A stretch of DNA of 23,677 bases from an uncultured Eubacterium sp. (GCA_934317205.1 CAKREL010000028.1:1-23677); one strand, 5' to 3'; numbered from the stretch's first letter, positions 7,335-15,450 are shown. The notes: a model not told the origin generated them from the sequence alone. A program made the numbers and translations.

Positions 7335-9140
7335 ATGGCAGAGTCCATGCGTGGATTGAAAAGATCCCATAGATGTACAGAGGTATCCAGCGCTGATATC
7401 GGGAGTACCGTTACCGTTATGGGTTGGGTTCAGAGAAGAAGAAATCTGGGCAGCCTGATATTTATTGATCTGAGAGATCGTTCTGGTCTGCTTCAGATCG
7501 TATTTGATGAAAATAGTGTAGGAAGTGACGGATTTGCAAAAGCAGAGACACTCAGAAGTGAGTACGTTATCGCTGTTGTTGGTAAGATCCAGAAACGTTC
7601 CGCAGCAGTAAATGAAAACTTAAAAACAGGTGATATTGAAGTAATTGCAGAAAGTCTTCGTATCCTTTCTGAGTCTGATACACCGCCTTTCCATATTGAG
7701 GAGAATTCTCAGACAAAAGATGAGATCCGTCTGAAATACCGTTATCTGGATCTGCGTCGTCCGGATTTACAGCGTAATTTGATGCTGAGAAGCAAAGTGG
7801 CTTATCTGATGCGTGATTTTATGGCAAAAGAAGGATTTATCGAGATCGAGACACCGGTTCTGACAAAATCCACTCCGGAGGGAGCAAGAGATTATCTGGT
7901 ACCGAGCCGTGTACATCCGGGAAGTTTTTATGCGCTCCCGCAGTCTCCGCAGCTCTTCAAACAGCTTTTGATGTGCTCCGGATATGATCGTTATTTCCAG
8001 ATTACAAAATGTTTCCGTGATGAGGATTTACGTGCTGACCGTCAGCCGGAGTTTACACAGGCCGATATGGAGCTGTCTTTTGTTGATGTAGATGATGTAT
8101 TAGACGTAAATGAGCGTCTGTTAAAATATGTATTTAAAGAGGCCATCGGTGTGGATGTACAGATCCCGCTTCCGCGTATGACATGGCAGGATGCTATGGA
8201 TCGTTACGGTTCTGACAAACCGGATACCCGTTTTGGCATGGAATTACATGACGTATCTGACGTGGTAAAAGACTGTGGATTTGGTGTATTTACCGGTGCA
8301 TTAGAGAACGGCGGCAGCGTACGTGGTATCGCTGTTCCGGGCAAAGCTTCCATGGGACGTAAACAGATCGATAAACTGGTTGATCTGGCAAAAACATACG
8401 GAGCAAAAGGTCTGGCTTATCTGTGTGTAAACGAAGATGGCACATACAAATCTTCTTTTGCAAAATTTATGACAGAGGAAGAGCTTGCAGCGTTAGTAGA
8501 AGCTATGGAAGGAAAACCGGGCGATCTGCTGTTATTTGCTGCTGACAAAAATAAAGTTGTCTGGGCAGTTCTTGGTGCATTAAGACTTCATATGGCAAAA
8601 GAACTGAACCTCCTTGATCCGAACCAGTACAATTTCCTCTGGGTAACAGAGTTCCCATTACTGGAGTGGTCTGATGAAGAGAATCGTTATATGGCTATGC
8701 ACCATCCGTTTACAATGCCGATGGAAGAGGATTGGGACAAGATTGATTCTGATCCGGGTGCTGTTCGTGCAAAAGCATATGATATCGTATTAAATGGTAC
8801 TGAGCTTGGTGGCGGTTCTGTCCGTATCCATCAGGATGATATTCAGGAGAAAATGTTTGAGGTACTTGGATTTACAAAAGAGCGTGCATGGGATCAGTTC
8901 GGTTTCCTGCTCTCCGCATTCAAGTATGGTGTACCGCCACACGCAGGACTTGCTTACGGCTTAGACCGTATGGTAATGCATATGGTACATGCAGATTCTA
9001 TCCGCGATGTCATCGCATTCCCGAAAGTAAAAGATGCTTCCTGTCTGATGACAGAAGCACCGGGAACTGTAGATGAGAAACAGTTAGAAGAACTTGGACT
9101 TGCAATCAAACTTCCGGAAGAGACAACCGAAGAGGAATAA
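7335..9140 (+). CDS. aspS: Aspartyl-tRNA synthetase
   Basis: Charges tRNA-Asp with aspartate. The 601 residues match the bacterial form. An N-terminal anticodon-binding OB fold occupies about 1-110. Motif 1 is GFIEIETPVL (167-176). Motif 2 runs from FQITKCFRDEDLR (221-233) into RQPEFTQ. The bacterial GAD insertion covers roughly 290-420. FLWVTEFPLLEW follows it, and motif 3 contains GLAYGLDRM near the C-terminus. AGGAGG precedes the ATG by 8 bases. Second gene of the hisS-aspS unit, which ends at the strong terminator at 9171. Whether it also charges tRNA-Asn cannot be told without knowing if gatCAB is present. Confidence 0.97.
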   Translation: MAESMRGLKRSHRCTEVSSADIGSTVTVMGWVQRRRNLGSLIFIDLRDRSGLLQIVFDENSVGSDGFAKAETLRSEYVIAVVGKIQKRSAAVNENLKTGDIEVIAESLRILSESDTPPFHIEENSQTKDEIRLKYRYLDLRRPDLQRNLMLRSKVAYLMRDFMAKEGFIEIETPVLTKSTPEGARDYLVPSRVHPGSFYALPQSPQLFKQLLMCSGYDRYFQITKCFRDEDLRADRQPEFTQADMELSFVDVDDVLDVNERLLKYVFKEAIGVDVQIPLPRMTWQDAMDRYGSDKPDTRFGMELHDVSDVVKDCGFGVFTGALENGGSVRGIAVPGKASMGRKQIDKLVDLAKTYGAKGLAYLCVNEDGTYKSSFAKFMTEEELAALVEAMEGKPGDLLLFAADKNKVVWAVLGALRLHMAKELNLLDPNQYNFLWVTEFPLLEWSDEENRYMAMHHPFTMPMEEDWDKIDSDPGAVRAKAYDIVLNGTELGGGSVRIHQDDIQEKMFEVLGFTKERAWDQFGFLLSAFKYGVPPHAGLAYGLDRMVMHMVHADSIRDVIAFPKVKDASCLMTEAPGTVDEKQLEELGLAIKLPEETTEEE

Positions 9141-9170
9141 TTGTAAATATAGACGAAAAATGAGTAAAAA

Positions 9171-9211
9171 GCAGGAGTGGAAAATCCGTAGATTTTCCAC
9201 TCCTGCTTTTT
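9171..9211. terminator. Strong bidirectional intrinsic terminator
   Basis: A perfect 16-base stem, GCAGGAGTGGAAAATC (9171-9186) with its complement at 9191-9206, has a 4-base loop. TTTTT follows on the plus strand and AAAAA precedes it. It can stop both hisS-aspS from the left and the sigma/anti-sigma unit from the right. Confidence 0.93.
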
Positions 9212-9238
9212 GTACAGCTTAGAACATGTAAAACTATA

Positions 9239-10468
9239 TTACTCATAATCCACCCGGAAGGATGCAAAGTCCAGATCTGTTTCAGTTCCGTCTTCAAGAT
9301 GAACATAAGGTGTGACTTCCAGAGACGTGAAATCCTGTGTCATTGTTGGAATAACTACCTGTGTGCGGAAGCAGTAGTTACCATCATCGTCGGTATAAGC
9401 ACGTTCTCCACCATCGTCTGAGTCATTTTCCATGTTAGAGGAATGAAAAGCTGCATTTTCTGTCTGGGTATTGTAAGTATTTCCATTGGAATCTGTAATT
9501 TTGCAGAATACCCAGTTGTGAATGTTATCATCATTCATTACTTGGTCAAAATTTTTGAAGGAGTCGTAGTCTTTGCCAAAATTCCAAGTAAGATCCAGAT
9601 ATGTTCCAGAGGCAGAAACTTTACTCTGCGCAATTGTTACCTCTGCACCGCTTCCTGTATAGGAAGAAGTTGCAGGTTTTACGTTGGCAGAGCCGGAAAT
9701 GTCAAAGCTAATTGTCTGCATGTAGCAATTTTGGGTTTTGGGGTCTATACTGGTTACCAGTGGAACCTGTACCGTAAAAGTATCTGGAAGAACGACATCA
9801 GAAAGTTCTACTCTGGCATGAAATGCACCGCGTTTATACTGGGCATCAGTTGCTCCGGTTAAACCGTTGATATTCCATTGTGCCATATAGATGGTATCGT
9901 TGATGATAATACGATCCGGAAGGAACCAGTCTCCTAAGGTTTTTATACCATATGGGGTGGCTTCACCATAAATAGAAAGCAGACTGCCATCATAGTAAGC
10001 ATCTATAACATTCATATAAGGGTTTGGTTGTTTTTGATAGTTATTGTCATATTGATTGAACATAACATCCGGCCAGGTATCTGAAAAAGTAGTAACAAGA
10101 CCGCTTTCTTTTGATACAATCGTTGCTGGTGGTGCAGAATTTGTAGTGTCAGAAGCAGCAGATATTTCTTCTTTGGAAGAACTTTCCGGAGTAGTGATAC
10201 GTCCTGTTTCCTGCAAATATTGCTGTGATCTTGCCTGATACTGTTTAATTCCGGCATAAGCGCCAGTCGTTCCCATAGTAGCGCATACAATAATTACGGC
10301 AGCAACTTTTGCCGGCATCCATTTCTTTTTGGATTTTATAGAAGAAACATTATTTTTCTGCTGTTCCTGAGCTACCTGATCAGCAACAAGCTGTTTAAAA
10401 CGTTCCGGTGTTTTTGGAAAAGTTTCTTTTTCATATTCAAAATTATTGTGTTTAGAGTCGTGATTCAT
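9239..10468 (-). CDS. Membrane-bound anti-sigma-type protein (DUF4179/DUF5643-like)
   Basis: A 409-residue protein. A cytoplasmic N-terminal region of about 50 residues is followed by one membrane segment (about 51-72, WMPAKVAAVIIVCATMG). A large extracytoplasmic part, rich in beta-strand-like sequence, makes up the rest, with a Ser/Thr/Ala-rich linker near 90-120. The domain order resembles clostridial DUF4179/DUF5643 proteins encoded next to ECF sigma factors, which are thought to hold the sigma factor at the membrane until an outside signal arrives. Its ATG overlaps the sigma stop codon by 4 bases, pointing to coupled translation, and AGGAGG precedes it. The family call is from memory of architecture. 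The signal sensed is unknown, and I see no protease site. Confidence 0.75.
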   Translation of the reverse strand: MNHDSKHNNFEYEKETFPKTPERFKQLVADQVAQEQQKNNVSSIKSKKKWMPAKVAAVIIVCATMGTTGAYAGIKQYQARSQQYLQETGRITTPESSSKEEISAASDTTNSAPPATIVSKESGLVTTFSDTWPDVMFNQYDNNYQKQPNPYMNVIDAYYDGSLLSIYGEATPYGIKTLGDWFLPDRIIINDTIYMAQWNINGLTGATDAQYKRGAFHARVELSDVVLPDTFTVQVPLVTSIDPKTQNCYMQTISFDISGSANVKPATSSYTGSGAEVTIAQSKVSASGTYLDLTWNFGKDYDSFKNFDQVMNDDNIHNWVFCKITDSNGNTYNTQTENAAFHSSNMENDSDDGGERAYTDDDGNYCFRTQVVIPTMTQDFTSLEVTPYVHLEDGTETDLDFASFRVDYE

Positions 10469-10938
10469 ATGGCGGCCTCCTTTTCAAACATTGTTCGTAA
10501 CTGAAGTTTTCCGCGGTTTAACCGCATTTTTATGGCACTCTCACTCATTTCCAGAATGTCTGCAATTTCCCGTATTTTAAATCCGTCGAAGTAGTACATT
10601 ACCAGTGGAAGACGGTAGGAAATATCTAGCTGCATCAGATGCTGATATAGGTCTGAGTAATCCTGCTGTGCGGCTTCTTCGGTTAGGACACCTTCCTCAT
10701 AAGCGACTTCCTGTTTGCGTTTCCGCAGGATCATCTGACATTCGTTGATCAATATGCGTGAAAACCATGTTTTGGCATATTCCTGTTTTTTTAGTGTGTG
10801 AAGTTTTGAAAATCCTTTTACGATGGCAGACGACATGGCATCTTCACAGTCGGCATCCTCTTTTAAAATTGCTTTTGCGATGCGATAAAAATCATCAGTA
10901 AAAGAAATGATCAAATCTCCGAAATCCTGTTTTGTCAT
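10465..10938 (-). CDS. ECF-type RNA polymerase sigma factor
   Basis: 157 residues with the two-domain layout of ECF sigma factors. Region 2 spans about 13-75 and includes DCEDAMSSAIVKGFSKL and TWFSRILINECQMILRK. Region 4 spans about 105-155 with a helix-turn-helix, FDGFKIREIADILEMSESAI. There is no region 1 or 3. It directs RNA polymerase to a small regulon, probably including its own operon. AGAGGGAAG precedes the ATG. Co-transcribed with the downstream anti-sigma-type gene through an ATGA overlap. A perfect palindrome lies about 60 bases upstream (11000-11013). The target genes cannot be read from this window. Confidence 0.92.
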   Translation of the reverse strand: MTKQDFGDLIISFTDDFYRIAKAILKEDADCEDAMSSAIVKGFSKLHTLKKQEYAKTWFSRILINECQMILRKRKQEVAYEEGVLTEEAAQQDYSDLYQHLMQLDISYRLPLVMYYFDGFKIREIADILEMSESAIKMRLNRGKLQLRTMFEKEAAI

Positions 10939-10999
10939 AACTTCCCTCTTTTTATCTCAATATGTTTTTGTAAATGTGAAATGAGATTTTTTATACTCT

Positions 11000-11013
11000 G
11001 TAATAGCTATTAC
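11000..11013. promoter_or_regulatory. Perfect 14-base palindrome upstream of the sigma gene
   Basis: GTAATAGCTATTAC is fully self-complementary and lies 62 bases upstream of the sigma start. A TATAAA-like sequence sits just downstream of it on the minus strand. It could be an operator or the core of a sigma-specific promoter. A single site cannot prove either. Confidence 0.35.
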
Positions 11014-11231
11014 ACCCATTAGATGTAGTTTAGCACAAAAAGGTCACAGCATAATCCAATAAGTTATGAAAATAATTTAGAAGAAAATTTTATTGTTGTA
11101 TTTGTGGATAATAAAAATGTTGACAGCATTTTGGAATTTTACCAACAATTTACAAAAATCTGGTTCTGGATTTTACCAGATGATCATATGCTGAAAATGT
11201 TGCAAAGAAGTAAGTATTTTTTGGCACATAT
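11014..11231. other. Intergenic control region between sigma factor and alarmone synthetase
   Basis: AT-rich and gene-free. A small hairpin is visible: ATCTGGT (11158-11164) pairs with ACCAGAT (11175-11181). A TTGACA lies near 11120, but I see no well-placed -10 box 16-18 bases from it. I cannot name the promoter of the downstream gene with confidence. Confidence 0.4.
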
Positions 11232-11363
11232 ATGTTAGAAGGTAGTCAGATTGAGAGAAACAAGATAGATTTACCTCAGCTGAAAAATATAAAAAGTAGT
11301 CATAAGTCAAATGTTCGCGCATATATTATAGAGTGTGCAAAGAAAGGAGAGATGTATATTTGA
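11232..11363 (+). CDS. Possible 43-residue small ORF overlapping the alarmone synthetase start
   Basis: An ATG frame of 43 codons (MLEGSQIERNKIDLPQ to KKGEMYI). Its TGA stop (11361-11363) overlaps the TTG start of the next gene (11360-11362), and the next gene's ribosome site lies within it. The product is basic, with no membrane segment. It has only a weak ribosome site of its own. It could be a small protein or a leader peptide whose translation controls the synthetase, or simply a chance frame. I recognise no family. Confidence 0.3.
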   Translation: MLEGSQIERNKIDLPQLKNIKSSHKSNVRAYIIECAKKGEMYI

Positions 11364-12175
11364 AAGAAGAAAAAAAGAAAAAAACAAATAAAAAAGAGGA
11401 AATTTGTAAAGAAACAGATGGAGATACAGTTATTAAGATAGCAACTGAAATAAACAGAAAAGACAAAACAGAAGTTGATTCAGTATTTGAAATAAATACG
11501 GATGAAGACGCAATAGATAAGACAGCCATCGAGATAGAGATAGATAAAGATGAGAAAAAGGTTGAAGATGATACGACTCAGCTGGGTGCAGATCTCATCC
11601 TTTTGGATGATCCAAAATTGCGGAAGGAATATCTGGACTGTATGAAATACTTGCTGACACAGATTACAGATTTTGGATTTCAGCAAGAGGAAGAAATCGG
11701 GCGGAGCATTATCAGTCATACAAAGTACCGATTGAAAGATCGGGAAAGTATCATTGCCAAGATGATAAAAAAGAAGAGAGAACTCACAGAGGAAAATGTG
11801 TTTACATACATCAATGATCTGGCGGGAATCCGTGTAATATGCCTGTTTCTCGATGATATTTACCGTGTGCGGGATTTTATTTATCAGATACCGGGGATTT
11901 GTGTTGTGAAAGAAAAAGATTTTGTGAAAAAACCGAAAAACAGTGGCTATCAGAGCCTGCACGTAATCGTGCAGTTTACTAACGGGAAGAAAGTGGAAAT
12001 TCAGCTTCGAACAATTGGTATGGATTTCTGGTCTGTGCTCGAATATCAGCTTCAGTATAAGAAAAATCATAAAAGAGGAAAAGCGTTGAAAAAGGAACTG
12101 TTTTCCTGTGCCATTGATGTGCGGAATATGGATCAGCGGATGCTGGACCTGCGACAGTCAATTGAAAACGTATAA
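11360..12175 (+). CDS. Small alarmone synthetase (RelA/SpoT-domain, RelP/RelQ-like)
   Basis: Predicted single-domain (p)ppGpp synthetase without a hydrolase domain, 271 residues from TTG. The synthetase core begins near residue 85. It carries YRLKDRESIIAKMIKKK (123-139), NDLAGIRV with the likely Mg-binding D153, the guanine-stacking Tyr in SGYQSLH (195-201) and the catalytic Glu in EIQLRT (213-218). The usual His in the following EHSLNYK-type motif is Tyr here (LEYQLQY, 227-233). Residues 1-73 are a charged Lys/Glu/Asp-rich low-complexity tail that typical RelQ proteins (about 210 residues) lack. I chose TTG at 11360 because AAAGGAG sits 10 bases upstream; an in-frame GTG at 11333 has no ribosome site. 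The gene ends at the terminator at 12175. The core residues suggest activity. Confidence 0.85.
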   Translation: MKEEKKKKTNKKEEICKETDGDTVIKIATEINRKDKTEVDSVFEINTDEDAIDKTAIEIEIDKDEKKVEDDTTQLGADLILLDDPKLRKEYLDCMKYLLTQITDFGFQQEEEIGRSIISHTKYRLKDRESIIAKMIKKKRELTEENVFTYINDLAGIRVICLFLDDIYRVRDFIYQIPGICVVKEKDFVKKPKNSGYQSLHVIVQFTNGKKVEIQLRTIGMDFWSVLEYQLQYKKNHKRGKALKKELFSCAIDVRNMDQRMLDLRQSIENV

Positions 12176-12207
12176 AAAGGTGTGCCTTCCAGGAAAGCAC
12201 ACCTTTT
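12175..12207. terminator. Bidirectional intrinsic terminator
   Basis: AAAAGGTGTGC (12175-12185) pairs perfectly with GCACACCTTTT (12197-12207) across an 11-base loop. A-runs and T-runs on both flanks suit it to end both the alarmone synthetase gene and the leftward CoA-transferase operon. Confidence 0.85.
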
Positions 12208-12257
12208 ATTTGCTTTCATACGCACGAGTGTATGAAATTATATTTTATTGCAATCAA

Positions 12258-12914
12258 TTACTCGATCGGTTTCAGATCATCAGCGATGATCAGTTTTGCT
12301 TCTGTAGCAGCCTGGATTTCTTCAACAGTGAATTCCGGGTTGTACTCTTTTAATACGATTCCTTCCGGAGTTACTTCCATAACACCCATCTCAGTAACGA
12401 TCAGGTTTACCTGAGCTTCTGCTGTCAGCGGTAAAGTACACTCTTTTAAGATCTTTGGTGCACCCTTCTGTGTGTGCTCCATAGCAACGATAACTCGTTT
12501 AGCACCTACTACAAGGTCCATAGCTCCACCCATTCCAGGAACCATTTTTCCAGGAATGATCCAGTTTGCGATGTTACCTTTCTCATCTACCTGAAGAGAA
12601 CCAAGGATTGTAGCATCTACATGTCCACCACGGATGATGGAGAAAGATGTAGCACTGTCAAAGAACATACCGTCTTTCTCGATACCAGCCGGCTGTCCGC
12701 CTGCATTTACGATGTATGCAGCATCCGGATCTTCCGGATCAACAGCTGCAAGACCGATGAATCCGTTCTCAGACTGTAATGTAAGTTTAACAGATGGATC
12801 AAGGTAATCCGGAACCATAGTAGGAAGTCCGATACCGAGATTTACAACATCACCATCATGTAATTCTTTTGCGACACGTTTCGCGATATATGGTTTGATT
12901 TCACTTCTTTCCAT
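12258..12914 (-). CDS. 3-oxoacid/acetate-type CoA-transferase subunit B
   Basis: Beta subunit (218 residues) of a family I CoA-transferase, which moves CoA between acyl-CoAs and acids such as acetate, acetoacetate or butyrate. The active-site glutamate that forms the glutamyl-CoA intermediate is E49 within SENG (48-51). The glycine-rich GIGLPT is at 27-32. Length and motifs match AtoA/CtfB. It lies one base after the subunit A stop codon, with AGGAGG overlapping the end of subunit A, so translation is probably coupled. No thiolase or dehydrogenase genes are nearby, so the substrate pair cannot be set from context. Confidence 0.93.
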   Translation of the reverse strand: MERSEIKPYIAKRVAKELHDGDVVNLGIGLPTMVPDYLDPSVKLTLQSENGFIGLAAVDPEDPDAAYIVNAGGQPAGIEKDGMFFDSATSFSIIRGGHVDATILGSLQVDEKGNIANWIIPGKMVPGMGGAMDLVVGAKRVIVAMEHTQKGAPKILKECTLPLTAEAQVNLIVTEMGVMEVTPEGIVLKEYNPEFTVEEIQAATEAKLIIADDLKPIE

Positions 12915-12915
12915 C

Positions 12916-13593
12916 TTATGCTTCCTCCTTTACAACTAAATAATCTACATAAATGTGTGGAGTTTCCACATAGTTTGGACCAATCTCACCAGCTGGAACA
13001 ATTTTCTCAACTTCGGCAATAACGATATCAGCTGCAGAAGCCATCATTGGGTTGAAGTTACGTGCAGATCCTCTGTAACGGATATTTCCGGATTCATCTG
13101 CTACATATCCCTGGATGATTGCAACGTTACCACGGATTGCTTTCTCAAGAAGATATTCTTTGCCATCTAATTCGATGACCTGTTTGCCTTCCAGAGTTGT
13201 CGGTGAAGTGCTGTCAGCAACGATAGTTCCGATACCTGTTGGTGTAAGGAATCCTGCGAGACCAGCTCCGCCTGCACGTACCTGCTCAGCAAGTGTACCC
13301 TGTGGCTGAAGTTTTAACTCAATCTCGCCAGCGTTGAATTTAGCAGCAACTTCTTTGTTCAGACCTACGTGTGTAGCGATTAATCTTTTGATCAATCCGT
13401 TGTGAAGTAAACGACCTGTTCCCTCATTTTCGAAACCTGCATCGTTACATACAACTGTAAGGTCTTTTGCTGTTACTTCGTTTACGATAGATTTTGCTGT
13501 TCCGTTTGTCATGAATCCGCCGACTAATACAGTATCGCCATCTTTGATCAGTGCGGCAGCTTCTTTAGCAGAAATAACTTTAGTCTTAGCCAT
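12916..13593 (-). CDS. 3-oxoacid/acetate-type CoA-transferase subunit A
   Basis: Alpha subunit (225 residues) of the same heteromeric CoA-transferase. The nucleotide-binding-like [10 protein letters not shown] is at 22-31 and the family signature [18 protein letters not shown] at 106-123. The closest named relatives are AtoD and CtfA. The ATG follows AGGAGGGAAAG. First gene of the two-gene leftward operon driven by the promoter at 13670. In fermentative Lachnospiraceae such enzymes serve acetoacetate or butyrate metabolism; this is family knowledge, not shown here. Confidence 0.93.
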   Translation of the reverse strand: MAKTKVISAKEAAALIKDGDTVLVGGFMTNGTAKSIVNEVTAKDLTVVCNDAGFENEGTGRLLHNGLIKRLIATHVGLNKEVAAKFNAGEIELKLQPQGTLAEQVRAGGAGLAGFLTPTGIGTIVADSTSPTTLEGKQVIELDGKEYLLEKAIRGNVAIIQGYVADESGNIRYRGSARNFNPMMASAADIVIAEVEKIVPAGEIGPNYVETPHIYVDYLVVKEEA

Positions 13594-13669
13594 TTCTTTC
13601 CCTCCTATTAATTACATGATAATAATTGTGCTTTATTGCCAACGTTATGCGTTGACATAGCCTGTCTTC

Positions 13670-13675
13670 ATTATA
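13670..13675 (-). promoter_or_regulatory. Extended -10 promoter of the CoA-transferase operon
   Basis: On the minus strand TGTTATAAT gives an extended -10 with a perfect TATAAT. No good -35 is seen. Just downstream, CAACG (13640-13644) and CGTTG (13650-13654) form a small inverted repeat near the expected transcript start, a possible operator. Confidence 0.55.
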
Positions 13676-13859
13676 ACACCTTGTTCAGTAAAATCCAGAG
13701 ATATTTCACAAAAAAAACGATTTTTCTGCTATCTGTTTGTAAAAAATATTATCCAATTATAGATTTTAGAAAAAAATGTGGAAAAAATTACTATATTTGG
13801 AAATTTAATGAAAAAAATACTGCAAAGAATTAATGCTTTAAAGCGATAAAATATTTTTG

Positions 13860-13888
13860 TTGATTTTTCATATAAAGTAAGATAAAAT
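13860..13888 (+). promoter_or_regulatory. Sigma-A promoter of the aldolase-like gene
   Basis: TTGATT (13860-13865) and TAAAAT (13883-13888) are spaced by 17 bases, 37 bases before the start codon. The rest of the interval back to the CoA-transferase promoter is very AT-rich and holds no gene that I can support. Confidence 0.65.
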
Positions 13889-13925
13889 GACAGAAGTGAT
13901 TTTGAAATAAAGGAGACAAAAGATA

Positions 13926-14900
13926 ATGATGGAAATTAAAGGGAACATGATGTCAGTGCGTGAAGATGTTCTTGTGTTGGATGCAACCCTGCGTGACGGC
14001 GGGCTGGTGAATGATTTTTATTTTTCGGATGATTTTGTGCACGATTTATATAAAGCGAATCTGGAAGCAGGTGTGGACTATATGGAGTTCGGATACCGTG
14101 CGGACAAAAAGCAGTTTGATGTAAATAAATTTGGAAAATGGAAATTTGCGGAGGACGAGGCTATCCGGGAGATTGTCGGAGACAACGATACTGATATGAA
14201 AATTTCTATTATGGCAGATGTAGGCCGTTGTGATTACAGGCACAGCATCAAAGACCGTGCGGACAGCCCGGTAGATCTGATCCGTGTGGCTACTTATATC
14301 AATACGATGCCGGAAGCTATTGCAATGATTGAGGATGCAACAGCAAAAGGGTATGAGACAACTTGCAATATCATGGCAATTTCCAAATGTCAGGAGCGTG
14401 ACATTCAGATGGCATTGGCGATGCTGGCAAAATCTTCTGTAAAGGGAGTGTATGTGGTGGACAGCTATGGATCTTTGTACCCAATCCAGATCCGTGAGAT
14501 TACAGATATGTATCTGAAAGCTATGGCGGAGAGCGGAAAACTGGTTGGTATTCATGCACATAACAATCAGCAGTGCGCGTTTGCCAATACCATCGAGTCT
14601 CTTTCTATCGGTGCAAGCCTGGTGGATGGAACAGTAATGGGAATGGGACGTGGTGCTGGAAACTGTTCTTTGGAAGGATTGCTTGGTTTTCTGAAAAATC
14701 CAAAATATGAGATTTCGCCGATTCTTTCCTTTATCGAGAAACATATGCTGAAGCTCATTGAGGAAGGTGCGGTATGGGGATATAATATTCCATATCTCCT
14801 GACAGGTTTGACAGATCAGCATCCGAGAACCGCCATTGCAGCGACAAAAAATCAGGATACAAAATATCTGGATTTTTATCATATGTTATTAGATGATTAA
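13926..14900 (+). CDS. DRE-TIM aldolase-like protein (4-hydroxy-2-oxovalerate aldolase / HMGL-like)
   Basis: A 324-residue TIM-barrel enzyme of the DRE-TIM (HMG-CoA lyase-like) superfamily, which makes or breaks C-C bonds beside a metal-bound enolate. The signature DATLRDGG is at 19-26. The metal ligands are in HAHNN (210-214). VVDSYGS (177-183) and GMGRGAGN (239-246) complete the barrel motifs. It resembles DmpG-type aldolases, but the acetaldehyde dehydrogenase partner (DmpF) and other meta-cleavage genes are absent. The real substrate is therefore open; relatives in gut clostridia are usually called only 'aldolase catalytic domain-containing'. AAAGGAG precedes the ATG. A second ATG follows at once and could also be used. 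Single-gene unit with its own promoter. Confidence 0.85.
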   Translation: MMEIKGNMMSVREDVLVLDATLRDGGLVNDFYFSDDFVHDLYKANLEAGVDYMEFGYRADKKQFDVNKFGKWKFAEDEAIREIVGDNDTDMKISIMADVGRCDYRHSIKDRADSPVDLIRVATYINTMPEAIAMIEDATAKGYETTCNIMAISKCQERDIQMALAMLAKSSVKGVYVVDSYGSLYPIQIREITDMYLKAMAESGKLVGIHAHNNQQCAFANTIESLSIGASLVDGTVMGMGRGAGNCSLEGLLGFLKNPKYEISPILSFIEKHMLKLIEEGAVWGYNIPYLLTGLTDQHPRTAIAATKNQDTKYLDFYHMLLDD

Positions 14901-14907
14901 AAAACAG

Positions 14908-15073
14908 GTTACAGTTCACACGCGCCATTCGCAAAACGCCCTTTTGGGCTTCTCCGTAGCTATCGCTACTGTTTTTGCTCATAAAAAGGCGCTCCCTTCA
15001 TCATTATGTATCCAGGTAATTCCTCATGCAAGCATGATCATTACCTGAATACATGTGATGAGTGAACTGTAAC
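14908..15073. repeat. 166-base multi-stem repeat element (MITE- or structured-RNA-like)
   Basis: The ends GTTACAGTTCAC (14908-14919) and GTGAACTGTAAC (15062-15073) are perfect 12-base inverted repeats. Between them are two inner arms. One is closed by GCGCC (14922-14926) and GGCGC (14988-14992) and holds smaller GCCC/GGGC and TAGC/GCTA stems. The other is a long hairpin pairing ATGTAT, CAGGTAAT and TCATGC (15006-15029) with GCATGA, ATTACCTG and ATACAT (15032-15054). The element lies exactly between the aldolase stop and the next promoter. Terminal inverted repeats around a foldable core suggest a miniature mobile element. It may also end the aldolase transcript. Confidence 0.7.
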
Positions 15074-15115
15074 AAAAAACAGTAACCAGTCGGAAACTTT
15101 TTTTCTGGCCATGGA

Positions 15116-15144
15116 TTGACTTTTTGAGATTGATTCTGTATACT
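15116..15144 (+). promoter_or_regulatory. Sigma-A promoter of the riboswitch-controlled unit
   Basis: TTGACT (15116-15121) and TATACT (15139-15144) are spaced by 17 bases. Transcription should start near 15151, about 12 bases before the first riboswitch stem. Confidence 0.75.
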
Positions 15145-15162
15145 GTAAATATCTGAATAGAA

Positions 15163-15356
15163 CATTTAAGTGTCATGTATTTTGCATTGAAAAAGGCATG
15201 AGATACATGAAGAATAGTGAATCCGGTCAGAATCCGGAACGGTACCGCCACTGTAGGCATGGAGGCACCGCACAGGGCGAAAGCCAGTCATTGGGATTGT
15301 TCCTGAGAAGGCGTGCGGGAGCTTAGGATATGCGAGTCAGGAGACCTGCTTAAATG
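15163..15356 (+). promoter_or_regulatory. Cobalamin (adenosylcobalamin-type) riboswitch
   Basis: The aptamer is closed by P1, CATTTAAG (15163-15170) with CTTAAATG (15349-15356), a perfect 8-base match. A second stem pairs TCATGTAT (15173-15180) with ATACATGA (15203-15210). The conserved core runs through AATCCGGTCAGAATCCGGA (15220-15238) and CCGCCACTGTA (15245-15255). AAGCCAGTC near 15280 follows. The B12 box AGTCAGGAGACCTGCT is at 15336-15351. Binding of the cofactor should favour the terminator at 15418 and reduce expression of the TetR-type regulator and the cysteine-rich protein. Confidence 0.93.
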
Positions 15357-15417
15357 GAAGTTGCTTGCGAACTTTCGGAATTGGAGTTGTAGGCGTATTA
15401 TGTTTTGCAGAAAATCG

Positions 15418-15450
15418 GCTGCGGCAGTCAAAAGACTACCGCAGCTTTTT
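15418..15450 (+). terminator. Riboswitch expression-platform terminator
   Basis: GCTGCGG (15418-15424) pairs with CCGCAGC (15439-15445). The stem is extended inside by AGTC/GACT around an AAAA loop, and TTTTT (15446-15450) follows. It lies about 60 bases after the B12 box and 100 bases before the first gene, as expected for transcriptional OFF control. TTTTGCAG occurs on both sides (15403-15410 and 15452-15459), with its complement at 15499-15506. Confidence 0.9.

Noticed and set aside
13636..13833. 65-codon frame in the AT-rich interval upstream of the aldolase gene
   Set aside because: It overlaps the CoA-transferase promoter, has no ribosome site, and its composition is that of AT-rich non-coding DNA.
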